Positions 10,541 through 21,651 of a DNA stretch of 64,000 nt are shown here, piece by piece; within the stretch, counting starts at the first letter, position 1; each line of letters starts with the position of its first letter. A model generated the notes under the pieces. It did not search any database, was not told the origin of the DNA, and saw nothing but the letters and a program-made list of their open reading frames with translations. The position numbers and the translations under genes are program-made. The stretch lies in assembly GCF_050948175.1 (NCBI RefSeq), contig NW_027490124.1:310001-374000 (forward strand), read 5' to 3'. This DNA comes from Xylocopa sonorina (lineage: Eukaryota > Arthropoda > Insecta > Hymenoptera > Apidae).

Positions 10541-10869
10541 CTCTTCAGAAGAATCAGATTACGAGGAAAATGACAAAGGAAGTTACTACATACTGTAAAA
10601 TGTACAAATCGCAGTCACATCTTTGTTTAAAATGTTTTAATAAACTTCATTAAATATTAGTATAAATTTGTTAATTGTCATTAATAATTTAACCCTTTAC
10701 AATGCCAGTCTGATGCACCGATGTCGACCAAACAAGAAGTTCGCTGTCAGTCCCTAGAATCCACGTTATCCAAACGAAAAGTCGATTGTCAGTCCCTGGG
10801 GACTGACGCCGCTTGAACGGAAAGTTCACTGTTAGTTCCTGGGGACTGACGTAGCACTCAACGTGTTAA
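10541..10869 (+). mobile_element. piggyBac remnant A: 3' coding end, 3' UTR and right terminus
   Basis: piggyBac transposases end in a short cysteine-rich domain. Here a frame ending at about 10,651 encodes EVTTYCKMYK and SQSHLCLKCFNKLH then stop, matching that domain, including the LCxxCFNxxH finish. AATAAA overlaps the stop region. Downstream, the motif AGTCCCTGGGGACTGAC occurs twice (about 10,790 and 10,834) as subterminal repeats, and the sequence ends GCACTCAACGTG followed by TTAA at 10,866-10,869. TTAA is the target of this superfamily. A second TTAACCCTTT at 10,689 may be another terminus. The catalytic region is missing: the left side is cut off by satellite. Confidence 0.65.
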
Positions 10870-12093
10870 GCCCGGTAAAAATATTGTAATCGACGAAATC
10901 ATGGTTCCATGACGAGGACGCTACAGTTTTTGTCAATATATCCCAGGAAAGCGGCATATACATGGTATAAAACATTGTAAACTGTGCCTTCCGGAAGGAT
11001 ACGCACATAATATTCTTATTTATGCCGGAAATAATGCAACCAGAATAGCGAAAGCACATGCGCATGCTGTAGTTATGACGTTGGAGGGTGAATTATTATT
11101 TGAAAGCCGCATATTACAGGAAAATAGTTTATATATTTGTGTCCCTTTGGCCGAGAAACTTCTGCAAAAAGTAACATTTATTTATGGTACAGTAAAAGTT
11201 AATACACAATTTCTTCCGCTGTAGGCTAAACGGAAATTGCAACGGGGTAGCTTCATGTATTTTCAAAATCGGAGCGGCTTTAAGTTTTTAAAGTGGACGT
11301 ATAAGAAGCCGGTATGCATGCTAGCCACTTCTGAAAACCGCAAATGTGTTATTGTCCAGTGTAGAAATAATAAGTTAAAGCCGGATACAATGTTCCTTTA
11401 TAACAATGCTAAGAAGTGATTTGACCATCCGACCAGATGTCTTCTTATCACAGTTGATTACGCAGAACAGTAAAGTGGTATAGGAAAATAGATATCGAAT
11501 TAGTATGCGGGACTTCTCTCGTCAATGTCTATTATATGCATAGAAAATGGAGTACCAAAGGTATGAAAATATTAAACTTCCGCGAAAAAATTATTGATTA
11601 TCTCCTCAGTACAGTGGATCATCACGGTGAACAAACGTCATCTGAAACTAAAGCAGTGCCCAAGAAGCGTACACATTTTCTGCGGTCATTCCAAGGACGC
11701 GCGAGAAAAACTAGACGTGTAAAGAATGTTATAAACGTATGTCTAGAATAAATGGTAAACAGTATGCCGCGAGTAAGGCGATAAACGTAAAAATCTGTTG
11801 TAACTGATGTAAGGGCCAACCGGAACTCTACCCAACATGATTTCAAAAATTAAATAATTAAGTTAGGTTTATAATATTAGTTTGTTATGTTTTAAATATA
11901 GAATGTCTGTTTATTATGCTGAGAATTGAAAAATAAACCTATTTTGTACTATCTACTTTGTGAAATATAAGTTCGACCCATCGTGATGCACGCCGGCCCA
12001 CGAAATAGACGCGTGTGACCCACCGGAGATGTACACTGCCTCACGGAACAGACACGTGTGACTCACATGTGATGCACGCCGGCGTCAACGTGC
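10870..12093 (+). pseudogene. piggyBac remnant B: transposase C-terminal half and right end
   Basis: The transposase of TTAA-specific elements cuts and pastes DNA using three Asp residues. Starting right after the TTAA of remnant A, one frame reads GKNIVIDEIMVP (first Asp of the DDD set, about 10,892), RGRYSFCQYIPGKRH, then LAEKLLQK, QRGSFMYFQNRSGFKFLKW, KPVCMLATSENRKCVIVQ, and after a shift ELVCGTSLVNVYY-like sequence and GMKILNFREKIIDYLL. A damaged Cys-rich end (INVKICCN, CKGQPELYP) lies at about 11,780-11,840, then AATAAA near 11,931. Stops occur at about 10,908, 11,222, 11,417 and 11,471, with a frameshift between 11,471 and 11,536. The second catalytic Asp (normally in a DNFYTS-type motif) is replaced, and the GGVD motif is lost. 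The right side has repeated GATGCACGCCGGC and ACGTGTGACYCAC words and ends GTCAACGTGCTAA at about 12,093, a mutated TTAA end. It is clearly inactive. Confidence 0.8.
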
Positions 12094-13484
12094 TAAACGT
12101 AGAAATTAAATGTGCCATCGCATTGCGTGGAGCATTAGATCACTACAGCTTTGGCAAGCAGACAATACGAAACCCCAGCCCCGTGCAAGCAACAGTCGAA
12201 TTTCCATTCGTTTGAAGTGTAGAGGTAGGTAAGGATAATGCGATACAGAGAACATTACAACATTCTTGCTTTCGAACGTTGAAATGAGACAGCCCACCAC
12301 ACAGCATGTAGCATTAGAACTCTATTGCTTATACATGTAGACACCATGAAACGGCATCCCGATGCATTTATCTGTAGAATTCGCATTCTTCTGAAATGTA
12401 GAAACAGATCAACAAAATGCAAAGCGTACAAAGTTACAGCTAACTTACTATGAATCGTTGAAATGATTTGCGCTATCGCATTGCATAAAGCATTAGAACT
12501 CTATTGCATTGACACGAAGACACAATCATGAATCGTACAGTCGCTTGTAACTACATTACGATTCACATTCATTTGACGCATAGAAGCTTATATGGATAAT
12601 AAGATATATAGAACATTACACACATACTTTCGAACGTTGAAAAGAGATGAGCCAACACCATACATATAGCACTAGAACTGCATTGCTTTGACACGCCGAA
12701 GCTATGAAGCAGCTTCCCGTTACATGGAACTGTAGAAGTCATATTCTTTTGAAGTGTATAAACAGATAGGTATTAGAAGAAGCATTGAGAGTTACAGGTA
12801 ACATACATTGAAATTTTGAAATGCGACGAACGCTCGTGATGCACATAAGATTTTGAACTCCATTGCTTTTACAGGTAGACAATATGAAGCACTAACCAGT
12901 GGCAAGGAAATTTGGAATTGCTATTATTTTTAAGTGTAAAAGCTGATAAGTATAATGCGATGTAGAGATCCTTAAAACTTACTTAGTTTGAATCGCTGAA
13001 ATGAGTCGCGCCATTGAGACACATGGAGCATTTAGATCTCAATAGCTTTAACATGAAGACACAATGTAGCGAGATCCCATAGCAAGGAACTGTAGAGTTC
13101 ACATTCTTTTCAAGTGTACAAACAGACAAGAATAATGCTACGCACAAAAGATTACAGTCTCGTTGGATTGAACCATTGAAATGAAAAGCGCCATCAGATT
13201 GCATGGATCATCAGGCATCAATTACTTTGACACGCAGGCAATACGAACCACCATCCCGTTGCTTGGAACTGAAGAATTCACATTCTTATGATGCGCTGAA
13301 TCAGATAAACATAATGCTAATCATATAAATTAATAGCTTACTAACTTTGAAACGTTGAATTGAAATGCGCCATTGCATTACTTGGAGCAGTAGATCTCTA
13401 TTGCAATGAGACACAGATATTATGAAGCGCCATCTGGTTGCAGCGAACTGCAAATTCATATTCTTCTGAATCGTACAAAGCGAT
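12094..13484 (+). repeat. Old satellite, 179-180-bp monomers, plus orientation
   Basis: The word GAAATGA (or a mutated form) after CGTTG lies at 12,281, 12,460, 12,639, 12,818, 12,998, 13,178 and 13,357, so the period is 179 or 180 bp. Each unit also has a CATTAGA-like word, CACGTAGACA-like word, a CCNGTTGCANGGAACTGTAGAATTCACATTC segment and GATAAGNATAATGC. Sequence between copies has diverged heavily, unlike the main array. About seven to eight monomers. No coding content. Confidence 0.88.
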
Positions 13485-14039
13485 AAGTTTCAGAGTATGA
13501 AAGCTGTACCGTTCTGTGCATCGCATTATACTTATCTGTTTCTGCACTTCAAAAGAATGTGAATTCTACAATTCCTTGAAACGAAATGGCGCTTTATAGT
13601 GTTTACGTGTCAGAGCAAGAGAGTTCCGATGCTCCATGCAATGCGTTGGCGCAACGCATTTCAACGTTTCAATGTAAGCAAGCTGTAATCCCCTATGCAT
13701 AGCATTATGCTTAACTGCTTCTAGTCATCAAATGAATGTGAATTATACAGCTTCATGCAACGGGATGGCGCTTCGTATTGTCTACGTGTCAAAGCAGTAT
13801 AGTGCTAGTTTTACATGCAATGCGATGGTATTTCTCATTTCAACGTTTTAAAGTGAGAAAGCTATAGCCTTCAATGCATAGCATTATGCTTATCTGCTGG
13901 AGCTCTTCAAAAGAATGAGAAATATACAATTCAAGATGGCGCTCCATATTATCTGCATGCCAATGAAATATACTTCTACTGCTCCATTCAACGCAATGTT
14001 GCGTCTCATTACAAAGTTTCATGGTAGGATGTAATTTCA
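13485..14039 (-). repeat. Old satellite, inverted block
   Basis: The same family continues on the other strand: CACTTCAAAAGAATGTGAATTC, CAACGTTTCAA, GCATTATGCTTATCTGC. GTTTACGTGTC at 13,601 and GTCTACGTGTC at 13,780 give a 179-bp period. The turn at about 13,485 comes where GATAAG on the left faces CTTATC on the right, so the junction is an inverted repeat. Confidence 0.85.
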
Positions 14040-14640
14040 ATGCAACGCGTTATGTCTATCTGCTTCTAAACGTGAACAGAATGTGAATCCTAAACTGACC
14101 TTTAACGGAATAGCGTTTCTAGATGTCTACGTGTCGAAGCAATAGAGTTTAAATGCTTCATTCAACGCGATCTCGCATCTCACTTCGATGTTTCATAATA
14201 AGGTGTAATACTCAATGCATAGCGTTATGTTTATCTGCCACTACACTTCAAGAAAATGTGAATCCTACACTTCCTGGCAACGCGATAGCATTTCTAGATG
14301 TCTACTTGTCGAAGAAATGGAGTTCCAATACTTCATTCAACGCAATGTCGCATCTCATTTCAGTGATTCATGACAAGTTGTAATATTCAATGCAACGCAT
14401 TATGTTTATCTGCTTTCAGACTTCAAAAGATTGTGGATCATAAACTGATTTGCAAAGGTATGGCATTTCTAGACGTCTACGTGTGGAAGCAATGGATTTC
14501 TAATACTTCATTCAAAGCGGTGTCGCAGCTCATTCCAATGTGTCATGATATGATGTAATATTCAGTGCAACGCGATATGTTTATTAGCTTCTACACTTCA
14601 AAAGAATGTGAATACATACTACATTACAATGTGTGTAATT
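14040..14640 (-). repeat. Intermediate satellite, 175-bp monomers, minus orientation
   Basis: Units here carry AATAGCGTTTCTAGATGTCTAC followed by GTGTCGAAGCAATAGAGTT, which is the young 174-bp form, but also GCATAGCGTTATGTTTATCTGC, as in the old form. AGATGTCTAC-type words at 14,121, 14,296 and 14,471 give a period of exactly 175 bp. It is a structural intermediate between the 179-180-bp and the 174-bp families. Small open frames (14,153-14,558) result from the repeat. Confidence 0.75.
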
Positions 14641-15045
14641 TATACGGACTCGTGTATCTACATAGCGCTTATTGTGTCAAGTTGACACTTAGAAGCACTA
14701 TACAGTTACATTGGTCTGTACAAATTACGTGCCTTATAACGTACAACCAAAATAAGCATATTTGCTTCGTATAAAACCTTTAAAATTACTTACCTTGTAA
14801 CGTAAATCTAAGAAGAGTCATCGCGTTGCACGTAGCTTTGGAATTCAATTGCTTTGATAAGATGCCACTTAGAAACAATGTCCTGTTACATGGATCTGTA
14901 GAAATTGCATACTTTGTAACGTGAATCACAGTGTGCATAATTAAGTTGTATACAAACTAACAACTCATTTCCTTCAAACGCAGGACTGAGAAGCACCATT
15001 GCGTTGCATAAAATTTTGGAATTCAATTGCTTTGACATGTTCAAA
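14641..15045 (+). repeat. Old satellite, plus orientation, partly unrecognisable
   Basis: From about 14,775 the order CTTACCTTGTAACGT, CATCGCGTTGCACGTAG, GGAATTCAATTGCTTTGA, ATGCCACTTAGAAACAATG, CCTGTTACATGGATCTGTAGAAATT shows plus-oriented old monomers. 14,641-14,770 is too diverged to place. Confidence 0.6.
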
Positions 15046-15904
15046 AGAATGTACATTTTACAGTTCCATGCATTGGGATGACGCATCTCATATCAGCATT
15101 TCAAAGTAAGTAAGGTCCTAGCAACAGGATAACGCATATCATTTCATCGTTTCAAAGTATGTAGGTTGTAATGTTCTACTCATCACATTATTATGATCTG
15201 CTTCTAAGCTTGAAAAAAATGTTAATCCTACGTTTGCTTGCAACAAGATGGCGCTCCATTGTCTCTACATGTAAAAGCAATGGTTTTCTGATGCTACATG
15301 CAATGCGAAGGCGCACATCATTTCAACGTTTCAAAGTAAGTAAGCTGTAATGATCTACGCATAGCATTATGCTTATCTTCTTCCACATTTCTAAAGAATC
15401 TGAAATCTACAGTTCAATTCAACGAGATGGCGCTTAACAGTGTCTGCGTGGCAATACAGTTGAATCCTTCTGGTACATGCAATACGAAGTCACATCTCAT
15501 TCTAACGCTTCAAATTAGATAAGCTGTAATCTTCTATACAAAGCATAATGTTTATCCTCTTCTACATTTCAAAAGTATGTGAATTCTACAGTACTATGCA
15601 ACGAAATGTCTCCTCTGCAGTATATGCGTCAAAGCAGTAAAATTCTAATGCTCCGTGCAATGCGATGGCTCATTTTATTTCAATGTTTCCACGTAAGGAT
15701 ACTGTAATCATCAATGCACTGCATTTTGCTTATCTGCTTCAACTCTACAAAAAATGTGAATTATACGGTTCCATGCAGCAGGATAGTGTTTCATAGTGTC
15801 TGCGTGTCAAAACAAATTCCCAACGTTCAACGCAATGCGATGGCGCATACTATTTTAACATCTCAAAGTAAGTGAGCTGTAACCTTCTGTGCACAGCACT
15901 ATAC
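15046..15904 (-). repeat. Old satellite, minus orientation
   Basis: Units read AAAAGAATGT, CAGTTCCATGCA, GGATGACGC, ATTTCAACGTTTCAAAGTAAGTAAGCTGTAAT and GCATTATGCTTATCT, the reverse complement of the old monomer. About five monomers, heavily mutated. The left edge turns at an inverted joint near 15,045 and the right edge near 15,905. Confidence 0.8.
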
Positions 15905-16133
15905 TTACCCGCAAGGAACTGTAAAATTCACATTCGTTTGAAGTGAATGAGCAGATGAGCATAATGATATGCTTAGAAGATTACAGGTTACTTACTCTGA
16001 AACGTTGAAATGAGATGTATTATTGCGTTGCGCGGAGCATTAGAACTTCATGGTTTTCACACGCAGATACTGTGAAGCACCATCCCGTTCCAAGGAACTG
16101 CAGAGTTTACATTCCTTTAAAGAAGTAAAAGAG
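15905..16133 (+). repeat. Old satellite, single plus-oriented monomer
   Basis: AAGGAACTGTAAAATTCACATTC, then GAGCATAATG, then GAAACGTTGAAATGAGATG, then GGAGCATTAGAACTTCATGG mark one plus-oriented old monomer between two minus-oriented blocks. Confidence 0.75.
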
Positions 16134-17275
16134 ATCTAATGCTTCTTGAAACGCGATATTGCATCTCATTTTTATGTTCCATGATAAGATATAATATTCA
16201 TTGCGAAGTGTAATGTATAACTCGACTACACTTCAAAAGAATGTAAATGCGACACTTCCTTGCTAGGAAATAGCGTCTCCAGATATCTACGTATCGTAGC
16301 AATAAAGTACTAATGCTTCTTAAAGCGCGATATCGCGTCTCATTTCAATGTTTCATGATAAGATATAATATTCATTGCGAAGTTTCATTTATACCTCGCA
16401 TATACCTCAAATGAATGTAAATGCGACACTTCCTTGCTAGGAAATAGCGTTTGCAGATCTCTACGCATCGAAGCAATAGAGTTCTAATGCTTCTTAGAAC
16501 GGGATATCGCATCTCGTTTCTATGTCTCATGATAAGATATCATATTCATTGCGAAGTGTCATGTATACCTCGTATCCACTTCAAAAGAATGTAAATGCCA
16601 CACTTGTTTGGTAGGAAATGAGTTTCCAAATATCTACAAATCGAAGTAATATAGTTCTAACGCTTCTTAGAACGGGATATCGCATCTCATTTCTATGTTT
16701 CATGATATGATATATTATACATTGCGAAGTGTTATGTATGCCTCGACTACACTTCAAAAGAATGTAAATGCCACACTTCCTTGCTAGGAAATGCGTTTCC
16801 AGATGTCTACGTATCGAAGCAATATAGTTGTAATACTTCTTAAAATGCGATGTCGCACCTCATTTCTATGTTTCATGATAAGATATAATATTCATTGCGA
16901 AGTGTAATGATTACCACGTCTACACTTCAAAAGAATGTAAATGCCACTCTTCTTTGCTATGAAATAGCGTTTCCAGATGTCTACGTATCGAAGCTCTAGT
17001 GTTGTAATGCTTCTTAAAACGCGATATCGCAGCTCTTTTCTATGTTTGATGGTAAGATATAATATTCATTACGAAGTATTATGTATACCTCTTCTACACT
17101 TCAAAAGAATGTAAATGCCACACTTCCTTGCGACGGACTATCGTTTCTAGATCTGAAGGTTTAGAAGCAATAGAGTTCTAATGCTTCGTAAAACGCAGCT
17201 GCGCATCTTACTTCTATATTTCATGATAAGATGTAATATTCATAGCATCGCATTATGCTTATATGCTTCTGTGCT
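16134..17275 (-). repeat. Young-type satellite, 174-bp monomers, minus orientation
   Basis: Six to seven monomers reading AAAAGAATGTAAATGCGACA, CTTCCTTGCTAGGAAATAGC, ATGTCTACGTATCGAAGCAA, AACGCGATATCGCATCTCAT and CATGATAAGATATAATATTC. The word GACACTT lies at 16,251 and 16,425, with the equivalent at 16,599, so the period is 174 bp. Copies differ at many sites, more than in the main array. It stops near 17,275, a few bases before a possible LTR. Confidence 0.9.
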
Positions 17276-17291
17276 TTGTAATGCTCTGGGA

Positions 17292-17906
17292 TGTGAGAAG
17301 GTCCTCAACCATCCTTAACCCCCTAAAGAGAAGTCAAAAGTCCAGCGGCCCTGCAGGTGGGCCATGGGAGCGCGGCGCACGAGGCGCTATGCAATTTAAA
17401 TGATCACGATGATCCCCTCAGGGACACCCAGCGAATTCAAGGAACCTGAAGAAGAGAACGTGAGTGCTTATTCGCTAAAGCGTCCCATTTCTTGTGTCGC
17501 ATATTGTATATTGTATCTTATATCGTGAAGCGAGTTATGATACGCGGTAATTCGGGGTGTGTTGCGTAGTTTCCCGTAGCCCTTGTTAGTTAAACCCAGG
17601 TCGAGACCATAAATAAACATGCCGCGACTTCAGTATCGCGCGACCTGAGTGTGTACTTGGGTAGGCGTAGTCGAGAGGAGGAGCATTTCGATGTTTCAAG
17701 GGTTGTTCCGCCCCAGGGTTCCCAGGGTCGTGTAGTCTATCGCTTTGCTACTTTCTGAGCATCTGGTGCTCAGGAAAAGTTGTACGTGAGCGGATACCTT
17801 GGAACGATAGATCGCTTTAGATTAAAGTTCGTTTTACACCTTAAAGCATTTAGATAATTATCCCCTTCGAGCTTCCCTGACTTACTATATATAGGTTTCC
17901 GTCACA
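17292..17906 (+). mobile_element. Probable solo LTR (615 bp)
   Basis: The piece begins TGTGAGAAGG and ends TTTCCGTCACA, so it has TG...CA ends with a short TGTGA/TCACA inverted repeat. It contains AATAAA at 17,612-17,617 and a TATATTGTATCTTATATC stretch at about 17,507, both placed as in an LTR. GC content is higher than in the flanks. No second LTR or internal coding region is present, and the flanking 5 bp (TGGGA and ACTAA) do not form a target-site duplication. The first ten bases recur at about 22,096 on the far side of the spacer. Confidence 0.5.
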
Positions 17907-18473
17907 ACTAATAGGAACCATCACTTTACATAGATATATAGAACACACATAGTCTTAAGCGTAGAACTGAGAATTTGAGAACTTACTTTGAAACATTAGT
18001 AGTGAGGAATTCCATCGGATTTCATAGAAATTCAGAACTTACTTGCTATGAAACATAGGCAGATAAGGGCCATCGCGTTGCTTAGAACTTTAGAACTTGC
18101 TTACTTCAACAAAGATTTCTATTGGCTTCGTCCGTTCTTTTAGAAGAGTTTTTGATAAACCACATACTTTTCACGCTTCTGATATCTTTGAAAGTTCGCG
18201 AGATGTAATCATTTAAGTTTTAAAATGATTACTTAGTGTGGATTATTATTTAGTAACTCGCTCATAAACGAGTCTGCATAGGATTTAATCCATAAGTTTT
18301 TAAGCCTGGAATTTATGCAGTTATTTGTTATTCACTTATTGCTCAAACGACAAAGATTCTGACCACTTCAAAATGGTTGACTTTCATCAATTTTCTTAAA
18401 AATTGAAATACTGCCCAACTGCTTGCATTAAAGACTGTAATTAAAGCTTTCAAAACATTTTACCTCTTATAGA
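17907..18473. other. Decayed satellite traces and unassigned AT-rich DNA
   Basis: 17,930-18,120 contains weak traces of old plus-oriented monomers (GAACTTACTTTGAAACATTAG, then CTTGCTATGAAACATAGGCAG, then GGCCATCGCGTTGC). From 18,120 to 18,473 I see only AT-rich sequence with no gene or repeat. Confidence 0.45.
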
Positions 18474-19245
18474 TGAATTCTGGAATTGAAATTGAATATT
18501 TAACTTTTCTAACTCCTGTTTAGACATCTTTCTATTGGAATGTTCAAGTATTTTTCATATTCGTAATTATTAAAAATGTTTTACTTGATTCTTTAATTTA
18601 ATATTTGGAATTTTCTGAGAAACATTTTTTATCGCAATGAACTATATAATTGCAATTATAATTCTTTATGAAATAATAATAACAGAAAGGTATGTATCCA
18701 TTCTTGTAGTTTTGTAAAGAGTATCTAATCTTACTATCTAAAATGAAACATTGAGATCTGTTTACTATTTAATGGAATTTAATTACCTTTTGATTCAAAT
18801 TCACAATGATAATCTTCCATAGTTCAACAATTTTGTGAGCTGTTCTCAGAAATCCGCAGCTTAGTACTTATAAAATGAACGACACAAAGGACAGCCTAAC
18901 CAAACGTATTCGAACCGATTTTTCAATACTAATCTTATCATGTTTAACTTATGCTGCAAACTATTGGAATGCCCTTCGAAAAGTGTTTATTCACAGTGAA
19001 GTAAACGGTAAGTATTACGCCTTCCACCACTGTTTATAATACGTATGTTTTAATTACTATCAAATCCGTGAGTATTATCGCCTTTCTTTACTTTTTGTAA
19101 CCTTCAATGCCTTCATGTTACAGATCGTTAAACTTGCTTTAAAATGCTCTATCGTATTACGGAAGAATGGACATACCAATTCATTTTAAAAAATGAAGGT
19201 AACCTTCATATGTCCAACATAACTCCACTTACAAAAAAACTATTT

Positions 19246-20116
19246 TTATCAACGGATGGGCCCTTTGTACTATGCAATTTTATATTGGCAAAAACTTCTA
19301 TGAAACTTACAGTTTCGTGGATATCTGAGGTGCTAATTATTACTGCCCCAACCTGTATATTGTTATGGATGTGTCCAACAAGGCAACGATGAACAGAGTT
19401 AAATTTAATATTATGATGTTTATTATTTTACTTATAATATATTTGTTTTTCTGAAATTTTGCCAAAAAACAATGTTCACGATGTCGACAGATGAATATAT
19501 TTGCCTTAGAATTACAAGAGCCAACAATTTCGAAAGTAGAATATTTCTTTACTTCGCTAACCGAATCATTGCAAACGTTAAGTAAAGTGCGTGCCTTTCA
19601 AAACAGTCAGATGCAAATTACGATACAACGTTTCCAAGAAATGGTACGTGCCACTGTTTTTTAATTTCCGTTTATTTAATCAAAGGAAATTTAATTGAAA
19701 TATCCGCAAAATTTGAGGACAAAAAGTTATTGTAATTTTACGCAACGTATATGATGATGATAAAGGATAAGTATACGGAACTGAAAATGGAAAGTAGCGA
19801 GCAGAAAACGAAACTGATGGAGCTACAAAGTAGATTGATACATCCGTCAAATGATGATTCTAGGTTAATAAAATCTGTTAATCAAAGAACTATTGCAAAA
19901 ATCAAGTATAATCAATATTACTTCTGCTCAAAGGCTATAATAGAATTGGACCGAAATGGGTACAAAACAGGCAATTATATCTATACGTTCTATTCTATGC
20001 AAAGGCAAATATTTCGAAGAGAAAAGATGTGTTACTTACAAATTACTTATGTTCCTAGATATCTCACTAATTCAGGCTTCTTGTCTTGCAGAACTAATCA
20101 TTCATTTAACATGTAA
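19246..20116 (+). pseudogene. Gene fragment, possibly RNF212/Zip3-like (tentative)
   Basis: Three pieces look like exons. About 19,250-19,390 has scattered Cys in a RING-like spacing but is too damaged to be sure. About 19,489-19,641 reads NIFALELQEPTISKVEYFF, SLTESLQTLSKV, then FQNSQMQITIQRFQEM, followed by a GTACGT donor. About 19,751-19,860 continues MMMIKDKYTELKMESSEQKT and KLMELQSRL, a coiled coil, then a GGTTAATAAA donor-like site. RING E3/SUMO ligases of the Zip3/RNF212 group, which act at meiotic crossover sites, have an N-terminal RING followed by an FQxxQ-containing coiled coil of this type. The likeness is from memory and the RING is broken, so the family call is weak. A generic coiled-coil gene fragment is the alternative. 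It lies within segmental-duplication copy 2 only. Confidence 0.38.
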
Positions 20117-20706
20117 AGGGGTCGAAGAATAGTAAAAGATTTTTAAATTTCATATCCTCACTTGATACGTCGATTGGATCACGTAAAATATCGGACATTA
20201 ATTGCATCTACATCTTCAGACCTTAAATATATAATTGCAACAACATATTTAATAGCGTTTCAATAACATTTTTCTAATTGTTTATATCTATGTCTAATAA
20301 ATATATATTAATCGAATAAGTTGCTTTACCAAAGAATAAAAGTCTCTGAGGCTTACAAATCGGAGCATTACATAACAAACGTGCATCACATATATAATAT
20401 TACATGTAAGAAAAGATGAAGACCAAAAAGATCGTACATAAGTTGAATCCACAATGCGGTCATAGAGATACAGAAACGGCAAAAATTGCAAACAATAATT
20501 TAAAAAATTCAAAACGTGGGGAGTGAAAGTCCATCTCCTTGACGATGATAAGAAACAAGTCTGCCTCATGCACTACAATATCCCAAACAGCCAGCGATTG
20601 GCACGCCAATGACAACGGATGGAACGAATTCCGTGACAGAACTGTGCTAACAAAGTGCTCCTACTCAGCTTTCGAAATGGCATACTGTTAGTACTGGGGC
20701 GGCATT
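20117..20706. other. Unassigned DNA after the gene fragment
   Basis: No gene recognised. The minus-strand frame at 20,294-20,569 has no known motif. The sequence rejoins homology with copy 1 at about 20,707. Confidence 0.4.
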
Positions 20707-21651
20707 CGTATCACGGCACTATTAAAGCACCGAGATATAGCACACGGGCTACACGGCCGTGACAATGACACTATCAGCTCACCATAGCTACACGCGTGGT
20801 TGTGGCGTAGGCTGACATTTACTAATGGGGAAGCTGTTTCCATAAAAATGATAAGCAAATATGAAAAATGACTAAACTGTGTAATTTATTTATTTTGATT
20901 CCAATATAGATACACCGGCACAAAACAAAGATATAAGAACTCGATTTTATTATTTTCTATAAACTAGCTCGATAGGGCGATTTTTTCCATAAAGTCGATA
21001 ATTACTTTGTCATAAAAATATACACACTTATTTTATATATATTTTCTTCAATTTATTGTTACAAATTCATGCAATTGAGGGTTACATTAAATACGATGAC
21101 AGCATGTTATTTCAAAAATTACACAAGGCGAAGTTAGGGACGCAACAGCATGAATTTTTATTTTATAAGTAATATTTTTTTTATAAATAATATTTTTAGT
21201 CTATGATGGATTGAAAGAAATATACACGACTCGCTCAATAACTATAAATATAGGAAAACGACCATCAAAATGTCTATCAATACTCATATGCTGAACATCT
21301 ACTGACATCTAACGGTTCTAATTTGTATGAAAGCACAGGTTCCCCATTGCCAAATGTGATCCTGCGTCATTGCTGAGGAAATTCATGAATGGAGCGATAA
21401 TACGCGTGTCACCATGGTGCTGGTTCTGCGCGATTCGCTTGTCAAGAACGCGCTGGTAACACGTTCTGGCATTTTAGTCAACGAATCTGGTCACAGATGA
21501 CTACGAATCAGTTGACACTCCTCGGAAGTGGCAATATAGTGCCGGCATGGTGTCGCTACCATCTTGCCGTTTGTCGTCTGGGATGCTTTTTAGTGCATTA
21601 TTCGGAATTGAATTTGAACACATAGCTACTTAATCGCTAATTTGTATGTAC

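Larger units (their letters stand above)
18474..21651 (+). repeat. Segmental duplication, copy 2 (with extra insert)
   Basis: Same-orientation copy of 301-1,758. It starts at GAATTCTGGAATTGAAATT (18,474) and ends at GTATGTAC (21,651). It is longer because it holds about 1.5 kb (about 19,210-20,706) and about 250 bp (about 21,263-21,510) absent from copy 1. Shared landmarks include CACACGGGCTACACGGCCGT at about 1,098 and 20,743, and GGAATTGAATTTGAACACAT at about 1,711 and 21,603. Whether the extra DNA was lost from copy 1 or gained here cannot be told from the window. Confidence 0.85.

Noticed and set aside
10689..10869. A 180-bp MITE between TTAACCCTTT and AACGTGTTAA
   Set aside because: The terminal repeats match poorly, and the stretch is better read as the 3' UTR and right end of piggyBac remnant A. 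Not excluded.
11622..11846. 74-residue minus-strand frame
   Set aside because: It is antisense to the piggyBac C-terminal region, which is recognisable on the plus strand.
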